In this document: positions 54,394-62,547 of the stretch, in pieces
Position numbering within the stretch: the first letter of the stretch is position 1
How the letters are laid out: each line of letters opens with the position of its first letter
Origin: Arachidicoccus sp.
GTDB taxonomy: Bacteria > Bacteroidota > Bacteroidia > Chitinophagales > Chitinophagaceae
Direction: 5' to 3'
DNA length: 64,000 nucleotides
NCBI GenBank assembly: GCA_028283605.1
Contig: JAPWKH010000011.1
Location: 1-64,000, forward strand
Notes under the pieces: generated by a model
The model's input: the letters and a program-made list of their open reading frames with translations, nothing else
Database searches by the model: none
Told to the model about the DNA's origin: nothing
Made by a program: the position numbers and the translations under genes

Positions 54394-55323
54394 TTAAAAG
54401 TGAAGGTCTAATGGTTTGGCAAAAACAAAATCATTGTTTTTAGTAGATTGGTGGCAAGATTGACATTCGGTTGTGAACAATGCATTTTTTCCATAAGGTT
54501 TTAAATCCTCATCAAGCCATCGAGCCCAACCCCAACCATCTGTCGAAGCATATTTTTTGCGGTCTTTGATCATAATTTCTACCTGCCAAAATGGTCCTGT
54601 TGTCACGCTGCCATTCGGCTGCACAATTTGTTTCCACTTCGCTTTTGCCAATATTGTCCCGTCTGGCCACGGATTGGTTTGCCTGTTTCGTATGGCATCT
54701 TCTCCAATTTTATTTATAAAAATCATTCGAAGTGTGCCCTGCTCAAACCGATCGGAAATGCTGATAATTTTCCAATCGCGATAATTCCCCAAATATGGAA
54801 TACCATTCGGCGCATCCGCTACTTTTTTAGGATGTTGAAATGCCGCAAATTGCTTAATTTGTTGTATTGTCAAACTGTTATCTGAAGGGTTTCTCATGGA
54901 AAGAGAAAGGGCAAAATTTTTGAGTATATCCAATTGCACATTCGAAATTTTGGCACCAGAATGAATCATCGTGTACGAAGACAAAGGCATTTCGTTCTTA
55001 ATGATTTTATTAAGTCCATAATACAAAATCGTTCTTTGTTGTGTGGGCGGAAGCGTGTCCCAATTAGAAAAATTCAAAGCTTTTCTACCTGTTTGAATAT
55101 GATCTGAAACAAAGAAATTAGCAGGCGTTAATTGGTCGTACCAATGCAAATTGATTTGGGAAGAATGACAATCATAGCAGCTATTTTGTAAAATCGCTGC
55201 CACATCTTCAGGTACATTTTTCAATGGCCGCATGGGCGCATTAGACAATTTTTCGGGTCGAAATTCCTGACTAATTCCTGCAATAATCAAGATGATGATT
55301 AAAATAATATGCCCTTTTTTCAT
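54394..55323 (-). CDS. c-type haem protein: Haem_bd domain fused to cytochrome P460 domain
   Basis: 309 residues. A short N-terminal membrane anchor (GHIILIIILIIAGISQEF) is followed by the haem-binding domain with SCYDCHSSQINLHWYDQ (CxxCH at 48-52) and DHIQTGRKALNFSNW. The C-terminal P460-type part (WKIISISDRFEQGTLRMIF, TNPWPDGTILAKAKW) ends with CQSCH (287-291). Both CxxCH sites can attach haem c, so it should be periplasmic and depend on the ccm system; ccm genes occur at 57.9 kb. It is divergent from the LytTR sensor. Confidence 0.82.
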   Translation of the reverse strand: MKKGHIILIIILIIAGISQEFRPEKLSNAPMRPLKNVPEDVAAILQNSCYDCHSSQINLHWYDQLTPANFFVSDHIQTGRKALNFSNWDTLPPTQQRTILYYGLNKIIKNEMPLSSYTMIHSGAKISNVQLDILKNFALSLSMRNPSDNSLTIQQIKQFAAFQHPKKVADAPNGIPYLGNYRDWKIISISDRFEQGTLRMIFINKIGEDAIRNRQTNPWPDGTILAKAKWKQIVQPNGSVTTGPFWQVEIMIKDRKKYASTDGWGWARWLDEDLKPYGKNALFTTECQSCHQSTKNNDFVFAKPLDLHF

Positions 55324-55389
55324 TTTTGAATCGAGATTAATTTAAAAACAAAACTATTGATAGGCAATTAGTTAAGTTATTAACTGAGT

Positions 55390-55440
55390 CTGAAAGGGAA
55401 TAATTTGGGCTTAAAAGCGAATTATTGCAGCTGAAAGGAA
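55390..55440. promoter_or_regulatory. Direct repeats between the haem operon and LytTR gene
   Basis: CTGAAAGGGAA at 55390-55400 and CTGAAAGGAA at 55431-55440 are repeated 41 bases apart, about four DNA turns, in the 198-base divergent intergenic region. LytTR regulators bind pairs of direct repeats, so this is a candidate target; not proven. Confidence 0.4.
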
Positions 55441-55521
55441 ATTTCGTTTTGTAGTAATTATGGTTTCCTTTTAGAAAATTAGAAATTCCAGAAAATTCCG
55501 ACTAATTTTATCATTTAGAAA

Positions 55522-56628
55522 ATGAAAAAAGCCAGACTTTATACTTGGACCTTGCTCGGAATTAGTTTGATCGTATTAATCGTCGGGCTATTGACTTTCC
55601 GCTATTTTTACCTTTCTGCACAAACGACTATTTCGGAAAGTAAAATGACCAATGCCCAACGTGAAAGTCGGGAAGTGGGGCGATTATTGGAACAACAATT
55701 GCAAAGTGGTCTGCCTCGGGAAAAGGTGATTCAAAACCTGCAACAAAGCATCCTTAATACCGATGCGCAGAGCGAATATCTCTGTATGTACAACCAAAAA
55801 GGCGTGGAATTGTGCAATCCAAATCCGGCGTTGGTGGGAAAATTGATTGACACTTCGGATTCAAAAGTGAAGCGTAACGAAGAAAATATTCCATTTAGTG
55901 AACTGCTGAAAGAAGGAAAATCCAATACAACCGTTCGGAATTTCCCTAAATCTCGAAATAGAGCGTCCGAAATTGTGAGCGTTTATCCAGTGATTGGCAC
56001 CGATTGGATGGTGGCAACCCACGCCAATATTGGCATGGTTCAGTCTGAAATGGATAATTTGTTTAGGCAGTTTCTGTTGGGTACAATATTGATGATAATT
56101 GTCATTGCAGGTTTGTGCTATTTGCTTATTCGATTGATTTACAGAAAGTACGAACAAGCAACTGATTTGCACATAGCTTCTTTGAATAAAGAATTGAATG
56201 AATTAAATGTGATGAATAATCACCTTAAAACGTTGCAATCTCAATCCAAACCATTTGAAACAGTTGTTCCCGAAAATGAAGAAGATATTAAACGGAAACG
56301 AATGTTAGTCTATGAAAAAAATGAACTCATTTCGATTGAAACGCAAGAAATTTCTTGGATTTATCTGGATGAAAACACTTTGATATTGACTACATTTTTA
56401 CAAAAAAAATACACTATAAATGGCAGTTTGGATGAGTTGATGAAACAGCTGGATAATGATATTTTTTACCGAGTGAACAGGCAATGCATTCTCAATGTAA
56501 ATGCGATTAAATCCATCTTGCTATTTGGTAGAAATCAATTGGAAATTCTCACCAATCCAACCACGCCCAAAGAAATAATCATCAGCAAAAACAAAGTGGC
56601 TGAGTTTAAAAATTGGTTGGATAGATGA
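55522..56628 (+). CDS. Membrane-anchored LytTR-type transcriptional regulator with extracytoplasmic sensor
   Basis: 368 residues. TM helix ~11-30, an extracytoplasmic sensor with Cache-like character (~31-175, SEIVSVYPVIGTDWMVATHA), a second TM helix ~180-205, a coiled-coil linker, then a C-terminal LytTR DNA-binding domain (~262-368: EISWIYLDENTLILTTFLQK, FYRVNRQCILNVNAI). Signal sensing and DNA binding are in one protein, without histidine kinase or receiver domains. It is divergent from the haem/P460 operon and most likely controls it or the nearby genes. Confidence 0.85.
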   Translation: MKKARLYTWTLLGISLIVLIVGLLTFRYFYLSAQTTISESKMTNAQRESREVGRLLEQQLQSGLPREKVIQNLQQSILNTDAQSEYLCMYNQKGVELCNPNPALVGKLIDTSDSKVKRNEENIPFSELLKEGKSNTTVRNFPKSRNRASEIVSVYPVIGTDWMVATHANIGMVQSEMDNLFRQFLLGTILMIIVIAGLCYLLIRLIYRKYEQATDLHIASLNKELNELNVMNNHLKTLQSQSKPFETVVPENEEDIKRKRMLVYEKNELISIETQEISWIYLDENTLILTTFLQKKYTINGSLDELMKQLDNDIFYRVNRQCILNVNAIKSILLFGRNQLEILTNPTTPKEIIISKNKVAEFKNWLDR

Positions 56629-56798
56629 ATTATAAGATATTTTAATTTTGTTTAAAGATATCAATTTATGTTATTATAAATTATTTAGGGTATATTCATT
56701 AACTTCGTTCGAAGCAATAATGGTTAGCATTTCGGTTAGTTATAAGAATATATTATGCGTAGGAATTTGATTTGCATAACTTTATTATAATATTATAG
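56629..56798. other. AT-rich intergenic region
   Basis: About 170 bases after the LytTR gene before the nested-hairpin element. I see no gene or regulatory element here. Confidence 0.4.
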
Positions 56799-56913
56799 AT
56801 CCCAGCGCGTTCCAACATTTATAGCGAATACATTTAAAACAATATGCGACCCTGACGCGGTCGAACATTTGTTGTTTTAAAATTTGCTATAAACCTATAA
56901 TCCCTTCGGGATT
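56799..56913. repeat. Nested-hairpin intergenic element
   Basis: A ~115-base imperfect palindrome with nested arms: TTATAGC at 56819-56825 with GCTATAA at 56886-56892, TTTAAAACAA at 56833-56842 with TTGTTTTAAA at 56872-56881, and inner CGACC at 56847-56851 with GGTCG at 56859-56863. AATCCC and GGGATT make a separate small hairpin at its end (56899-56913). It looks like a non-coding mobile repeat or structured RNA. A related CGACC(C)-type sequence occurs near 20610. Confidence 0.55.
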
Positions 56914-56950
56914 AATCTTTGAATCTTAAAAGTCTAAACAACTTTAATAT

Positions 56951-57451
56951 TTATTTCAATAAAGCTTCTTTCAAATCATCGGGTTTTGCGCCTGCAGTCC
57001 ATGTTTTGATGAGCATTCCTTTTTTATCATAGCCGGCCATGAAAGGTGTCATTTCCAAACGGTAGAAACTTGGTATGGTATAATTCGGGTCTTTATAAAA
57101 ATGCATGTTTTTGTATTTTGATAAACCATACTGGTCGGCAAATTGTTTTATTTCTTCGAATGTGGGAGCATAAGTTGTCCAAAGGAAAAATATATTTTTT
57201 ATCTTATCTATTTCTTTTACCAGTTCTTCTGCTTCATGCTGACAATGGCTGCAATCCGGATTGAAAAAAATAATTACAACCGGAGTTTTTTTAGGCAGTT
57301 GTGCAGTATTAAACCACGTGCTGTCTTCATTGAGCAATAAGAATTTCGGCAAGGTGGAATCTTTTTGATATGGCGGAATAGTATCGTAGGTTTGCGCTTT
57401 GGCATTTCCCGCAAATAGCATTGCTGCAAATATTATTATTATATATTTCAT
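56951..57451 (-). CDS. Exported thioredoxin-like protein (CxxC)
   Basis: 166 residues from ATG 57451, preferred because it gives a clean signal peptide (KYIIIIFAAMLFAGNAKA). The thioredoxin fold has FFNPDCSHCQHEAEELVKEI, where CSHC is the redox site. The C-terminal part (TPFMAGYDKKGMLIKTWTAG) has the cis-Pro segment TP. It could act in periplasmic disulphide or cytochrome maturation like TlpA/ResA; a ccm cluster is nearby but on the other strand. Confidence 0.82.
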   Translation of the reverse strand: MKYIIIIFAAMLFAGNAKAQTYDTIPPYQKDSTLPKFLLLNEDSTWFNTAQLPKKTPVVIIFFNPDCSHCQHEAEELVKEIDKIKNIFFLWTTYAPTFEEIKQFADQYGLSKYKNMHFYKDPNYTIPSFYRLEMTPFMAGYDKKGMLIKTWTAGAKPDDLKEALLK

Positions 57452-57558
57452 TATTGTTTTGTTTGGAAACAAAATTAATAGTTATATCTCAACGAAACTG
57501 TTATAAATATATTTTCTTCTTACCATACGAAAAGGCTTGTGCTATGCCATTTATAAAT

Positions 57559-57724
57559 TCAGTGTTCTGTTTTTACATCAGGATGTGTTACATAATTATC
57601 GATAATTTTCCAGCAAATTACAAGATCTACCAGACTTAGCAATTGAGCAATCGTAGCAAGAAGCAATGACCAAATGATAATTTTTTTTCTGCGGCTTAAA
57701 ATATTTCCAAAGAGTCTCTACCAT
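57559..57724 (-). pseudogene. Small membrane ORF with an apparent 1-base frameshift in an A8 tract
   Basis: From ATG 57724 the minus strand encodes MVETLWKYFKPQ, then a run of eight A (plus-strand T8 at 57681-57688). If one A is dropped the frame continues KKIIIWSLLLATIAQLLSLV and DLVICWKIIDNYVTHPDVK to TGA at 57559-57561, giving a 54-residue protein with one membrane helix. As written the frame ends early. Real frameshift, phase-variable tract or sequencing error cannot be separated here. Confidence 0.35.
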
Positions 57725-57830
57725 ATTAAAAACAAGGAATAAAGGCAAATAATCTGAAATACAAACAAACATAAATAGTGAAAGTTTTTTGAATACAGCA
57801 TGCCTTCTCTTGCCGACACCAATTTTGCTT

Positions 57831-57838
57831 TACCTTTG
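57831..57838 (+). promoter_or_regulatory. Bacteroidota-type promoter of the ccm operon
   Basis: TACCTTTG matches TAnnTTTG and TTG at 57810-57812 gives a -33 element with an 18-base spacer. Start codon 29 bases downstream. Confidence 0.6.
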
Positions 57839-57867
57839 CGCAACATTCAAAGTGAAAATTATTTGTA

Positions 57868-58296
57868 ATGAAGAAAATTCATATTGTTGCATTGGTGGTT
57901 ATAGCTGCGGTCATCGCTTTATTGATAAGCCAGTTGGGCAATTTTTCAACTTATGAAACCATAGCTTCCGCAAAAGCAAAACAAGGAAAAACTGTAACGA
58001 TAATTGCAAAACTGAATAAGCAAACGTTACAATACGATCCCGTTAAAAATCCAAATTACCTTACGTTTGATGTTTCCGATACCACAGGAAATATCATGAA
58101 AGTGGTGTACTACTTTGAAAAACCGCAGGATATGGAAAAGAGCGAACGTATTGTTTTAAAAGGGAAAATGGATCACAACGGCGTTTTTCAAATAAGGGAT
58201 CAAACGGGAATTTTATTAAAATGCCCTTCCAAATACAAGGATAATCCGAACGCTTTGAAAAATGATGATGTATTGAATGCAAAAGCTTCTTTGTAA
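57868..58296 (+). CDS. ccmE: Cytochrome c maturation protein CcmE, CxxxY variant
   Basis: 142 residues with a short N-terminal membrane anchor (IHIVALVVIAAVIALLISQL) and the CcmE OB-fold (YETIASAKAKQGKTVTIIAK, YLTFDVSDTTGNIMKVVYYF, ERIVLKGKMDHNGVFQI). The haem-binding position is Cys119 in LLKCPSKYKD (CxxxY), where most CcmE have His (HxxxY). The Cys variant is described in archaea and some bacteria such as Desulfovibrio. It carries haem in the periplasm to apocytochrome c. First gene of the cluster with ccmF. Confidence 0.88.
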   Translation: MKKIHIVALVVIAAVIALLISQLGNFSTYETIASAKAKQGKTVTIIAKLNKQTLQYDPVKNPNYLTFDVSDTTGNIMKVVYYFEKPQDMEKSERIVLKGKMDHNGVFQIRDQTGILLKCPSKYKDNPNALKNDDVLNAKASL

Positions 58297-58347
58297 TTCT
58301 TGTCTGCGTTTTTGTGAAATATTTATTCCAACTTTATCTTCTATCAA

Positions 58348-60818
58348 ATGACATATACAGGCGAACACTTACTTCCGGGACAATTAGGACATATAGCAAC
58401 GGTAGTTTCGCTGATAGTTTCGCTGATGGCAACAATCGCTTTTTACAAAGCAAACAAAGCGCTTCTTCCAGAAGAAAAAAAAAGCTGGCTAAGAATGGCG
58501 CGTACAGCATTTCTCATTGAAACGATTGCCGTGATTACAACGATAAGCTGTATTTACTATATTTTATCGCACAACTTGTTTGAATATTTTTATGCCTGGG
58601 AACATAGTGATAAGACACTTCAGCCCGAATATATTTTTAGTTGTTTGTGGGAAGGTCAGGAAGGAAGTTTTTTACTTTGGACTTTCTGGCATTGCTTACT
58701 CGGCTGGATTTTGATTTGGCGGGCAAAAAAATGGGAAGCTCCTGTAATGATTGTCGTGAGCTTTGCACAGTTTTGTTTGGCAACCATGATTCTTGGTTTG
58801 TATATTTTTCACTTGAAAATAGGAAGCGACCCTTTTCTGCTGATGCGGCAAAAAGGAATTTTGGATAATGCGCCTATTTTTCTCGACAAAACAACTGGCG
58901 GTTTTAGAAAAGATTATTTGCAATTTTTGCATGACGGGCAAGGCTTAAATGCTACGCTGCAAAACTATTGGATGGTTATTCATCCCCCAATATTGTTCTT
59001 AGGATTTGCTTCCACTATTGTGCCGTTTGCTTATGCTTTCGCAGGATTGATAAATAAAGACAATACCTGGACTAAATATTCCGTAGCATGGGCGGCTTTT
59101 TCCGGCGGAGTTTTGGGCTTAGGAATAATGATGGGTGCTGCCTGGGCTTATGAAAGTTTAAACTTCGGCGGTTATTGGGCTTGGGATCCTGTAGAGAATG
59201 CTTCACTTGTTCCGTGGCTTGTAATGGTCGCAGGCTTGCATACAAATCTCATATTCAATCATTCAAAATATTCTTTAAAGATTACTTATATCTTTTATAT
59301 ACTATCGTTCTGTCTGGTTTTGTATTCTACTTATCTCACACGCAGCGGCGTACTTGGCGATACCTCAGTGCATTCATTTACCGGCGCGGATATGGACATA
59401 CAATTAATCAGTTTTATAATCATCTTTTCATTCCGGCCATTGTGTTGTTTCTTCTTCGTCAAAAGCAAATGCCTTCCATAAAAGAGGAAGAAAGCCTTTA
59501 CAGCCGCGAATTCTGGATGTTTATAGGTTCTCTGGTTTTATTTTTAGGAGGGTTAATTATTATCGGTAAAACATCTATTCCTGTTTTTAATAAAATTTTC
59601 GGGACAAAAATAGCCCAACCGGAAGATGTATTATTTTCTTATAATCAGTTACAAATATTTATTGCAATTGTTGTGGGATTATTAACTGCGATAGGGCAAT
59701 ATTTGAAATACAAGCATACGCCCAAACAATATTTGTATCAGAAATTACTCACGCCAACTTTTATAAGCATCGTGGTAGCATGTGTGTTTTTTGTAGGGAT
59801 TAAAATAAATTACCGCGATCATGGTACGGGATTTTTAGTTGCTATTTATATTGCCATATTTGGCGCTGTTTATTCCGTTCTTGCCAACTTGGGATATATA
59901 TTTTTAGTACTGCGCGGAAAAATAAAAACAGCCGGTCCATCGGTAGCACATATAGGCTTTGGGCTGGTTTTATTAGGCGTATTAATTTCATCGGCCAAGA
60001 AAAATATTATCAGTCATAATACTACCGGAATTAATTTATTTGAGAAGTCGAAAACAGAAGATCCTGCGGAAAATATTACGCTGTTCAAAAGCATCCCGAT
60101 TGATATGGGAAAGTACATGGTGACTTACCAGAATGATACGATGAATGACAGGGATCATCAACGTGTTTTCGTAATTAATATGCAGGATAAGCAAACCAAA
60201 AAATCATTTAACCTATATCCATATTTACTAAAGAATAATAGGCAAATGGAAGGATACGGCGCAACGCCAAATTCCAAACACTTCTGGAATAAAGATGTTT
60301 ATGCCTATGTGAGCGCTTATTCCCAAAGCGATGCAAGCACAGATACTGCTACATTCCGCCCTGTTGAATTGAAAGTTGGAGATACCGTTTTTTATTCCAA
60401 AGGATTAATCATTTTAAACAAAGTCGATGTCAATCAGCCAAACACGGCTGTTCCTAAAATAGATTCCGGCAGTTTGCTGATGAGCCTTGATCTAACAGTA
60501 GTATCGAAAGAAGGAAGTCGATATTTATCCACGCCATCAGTTTTAATAAAAAATGATAATGCGCAGGTAATTCCAGATACCGTTACAGCACAAAGTTTAA
60601 TCGTAAAATTTAACCGTGTGCTGAATGATAAAAACGGTAAACTCGAAATCGGCATAAAAGAAAGCAATACATTGAATAATCCGATAACGCTGAAAGTAAT
60701 AGAATTTCCTTTTATAACTATCTTATGGATAGGCGTAATAGTGATGGTTATCGGTTTCTGGATGAGCGTTTATCAGCGTGTAAAAAAATTAACGGTACGT
60801 TCTGCAAGCAATGCATAA
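58348..60818 (+). pseudogene. ccmF: Haem lyase CcmF/CcsA-type, split by a frameshift
   Basis: The intended product is ~823 residues. The N-terminal part is complete in frame 1 from ATG 58348 to about 59412: membrane helices, the WAWDPVENASLVPWL tryptophan-rich haem-handling motif, and YWMVIHPPILFLGF. After TSVHSFTGADMDIQLISF the frame ends in an unrelated tail (stop at 59481). The C-terminal part continues in frame 3 from FYNHLFIPAIVLFLLRQ to TAA at 60816-60818, with further helices and a large periplasmic domain. The shift lies at the T4 run 59412-59415; adding one T restores a single frame. As written, haem ligation would fail unless a programmed shift occurs. Confidence 0.85.
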
Positions 60819-60830
60819 TTTTGTTGCATC

Positions 60831-61061
60831 ATGAAGATGAAATATTTTTTTCTTACAGTAATTATAATCTTATCTGCTGCGCAAAGCATGGCGCAATGCG
60901 CACTGTGTACGAAAACTGCGGAGCAACTGGGCGATGGTCCGGCATCCGGATTGAATAAAGGAATATTGTATTTGATGTTTATTCCTTTGGGATTGCTTTT
61001 CTACATCGGTTATCGATGGTTTAAAAGAGAAAAATTACTAAAGCAGGAAGGAAAAATATAA
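60831..61061 (+). CDS. Small CxxC membrane protein of the ccm cluster
   Basis: 76 residues: signal-like hydrophobic start (YFFLTVIIILSAAQSMA), then QCALCTKTAEQLGDGPASG (CxxC) and a C-terminal helix (GILYLMFIPLGLLFYIGYRW) with a basic tail. Similar small proteins accompany ccm genes in Bacteroidota; function unknown, plausibly in thiol redox or haem delivery. The gene starts 13 bases after ccmF and was probably co-transcribed. Either ATG 60831 or ATG 60837 may be used. Confidence 0.72.
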   Translation: MKMKYFFLTVIIILSAAQSMAQCALCTKTAEQLGDGPASGLNKGILYLMFIPLGLLFYIGYRWFKREKLLKQEGKI

Positions 61062-61082
61062 TCCTATTTTGCTTGCATTATT

Positions 61083-62450
61083 TTACATCAAAACTCTTAC
61101 CGCATCAATTACTTTATCAAGATTACTTGCATCTTGTCCGCCGGCGGTTGCTAATGTTTTTTGCCCGCCGCCGCCGCCTTTGATTAAGGGAGCAATAGTT
61201 TGTTTGATGATTTTTGAAGCATCAAGATTTTTGTCTGTTGCTATTTTCTCATCAATCAAAACGGCAACATTGGCTTTACCGGAAATATTGGCGCCAAGCA
61301 CTACAACATAATTTTGCAAATGCTGTTTTATATCAAAGCAAACTTTCTTTAAAGCATCGGCAGAAGAAACTTCTACTTGCCTGCCAACAAAATTTACTCC
61401 GTTAATAGTTTCTGCTTTTTGTGCAAGCGATTTGCTGAGTTGGCCATATTGAGCGGCTTCCAGCGATTCTGTTTTCTTTTCCAAAGCAGATTTTTCATCC
61501 AATAATTTCTCTATAGATTTTATGGGTTCTTTTGTTTTCAATAATTCGGAAATGATTTTTATTTGTTCCGTTTTTTCTGAAACATATTGGAATGCAGCTT
61601 CGCCCGTTAATGCTTCAATGCGCCGGACACCTGCAGCCACAGCGCTTTCCGCAGTTATTTTAAATAATCCGATTTGCCCTGTAAAACCTACATGCGTACC
61701 TCCGCAAAGTTCAACGGAAAAATCAGGATCGATGGTTACTACACGGACAACATCGCCGTACTTCTCGCCAAACAATGCCATTGCGCCGAGTTTCATGGCT
61801 TCTTCTTTCGGCAATTCTTTGATAACGACAGGAATGTTTTCACGGATTTTTGCATTCACTAACGTTTCTACTTTATGCAATTCTTCATCTGTAATTTTTG
61901 CAAAATGCGATACATCAAAGCGTAACAAATCCGGACTTACCAACGAACCTTTTTGATTCACATGTTTGCCAACTACTTCATGCAAAGCTGCGTGCAGCAA
62001 GTGCGTTGCCGAATGATTCAACATAATTTTCAAACGTCGGCCGGTATTTATTTTCGCTACAACCGAAGCAGACATATCATTTGCAATCGTTTCAGAGAAA
62101 TGAATAATTTCTCCGTTCTCTTTCTTAGTATCAACAATTGTCAATTGTTCATTTCCTATTATCAATTGTCCCGAGTCGCCGACTTGTCCGCCGCTTTCTG
62201 CATAGAAAGGCGTTTGTTCCAAAACGATCTGATATTGTTCTTTATTCTTTGCTTTTACTTTTCTGTACTTAACCACTTTGGTTGTTGTTTCCAATTCGCT
62301 GTAACCTACAAAAGAAGTTTTCTCAGCTTCGTTTACAACAATCCAATCTTCTGTATCAATAGCTGTTGCTGCACGCGAGCGGTTTTTTTGTTTTTTTAAT
62401 TCCTTGTTAAAGCCGTCTTCATCAACTTTCCATTCAATTTCACTTGCCAT
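61083..62450 (-). CDS. alaS: Alanine-tRNA ligase, C-terminal half (separate open frame)
   Basis: The frame from ATG 62450 encodes 455 residues: the end of the tRNA-recognition domain (ELKKQKNRSRAAT), the editing domain (VLEQTPFYAESGGQVGDSG, LNHSATHLLHAALHEVV and VELCGGTHVGFTGQIG, with the HxxxH and CxxxH zinc motifs) and the C-Ala domain. Before the ATG the same frame stays open to 62510 and encodes EAFELYDTYGFPSDLTKLM, a conserved AlaRS segment, so the annotated ATG is probably not an original start. A stop at 62511-62513 cuts it from the N-terminal half. Confidence 0.85.
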   Translation of the reverse strand: MASEIEWKVDEDGFNKELKKQKNRSRAATAIDTEDWIVVNEAEKTSFVGYSELETTTKVVKYRKVKAKNKEQYQIVLEQTPFYAESGGQVGDSGQLIIGNEQLTIVDTKKENGEIIHFSETIANDMSASVVAKINTGRRLKIMLNHSATHLLHAALHEVVGKHVNQKGSLVSPDLLRFDVSHFAKITDEELHKVETLVNAKIRENIPVVIKELPKEEAMKLGAMALFGEKYGDVVRVVTIDPDFSVELCGGTHVGFTGQIGLFKITAESAVAAGVRRIEALTGEAAFQYVSEKTEQIKIISELLKTKEPIKSIEKLLDEKSALEKKTESLEAAQYGQLSKSLAQKAETINGVNFVGRQVEVSSADALKKVCFDIKQHLQNYVVVLGANISGKANVAVLIDEKIATDKNLDASKIIKQTIAPLIKGGGGGQKTLATAGGQDASNLDKVIDAVRVLM

Positions 62451-62547
62451 TAATTTAGTTAAGTCGGATGGAAATCCATAAGTGTCATAGAGTTCAAATG
62501 CTTCTCGCCTTTAATTAGATTATTTTAAACATAATATTTCTCGCCAC
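62451..62547 (-). other. Broken linker of alaS
   Basis: The sequence encoding EAFELYDTYGFPSDLTK is intact, but the linker before it holds stops in all three frames. Neither adding nor removing one base restores a clean join. It may be an insertion with additional indels, or assembly error. AlaRS needs this segment in most bacteria. Confidence 0.6.

Noticed and set aside
56799-56913. Reading the nested palindrome as a terminator
   Set aside because: It has several nested arms and no terminal T-run typical of a terminator; a repeat or structured RNA fits better.
58696-58941. Minus-strand open frame opposite ccmF
   Set aside because: It has no recognisable motifs and lies fully inside the conserved ccmF coding sequence; it is an antisense shadow.
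62451-62547. Intein or self-splicing insert in alaS
   Set aside because: The insert is far too short and lacks intein or group I/II intron features.
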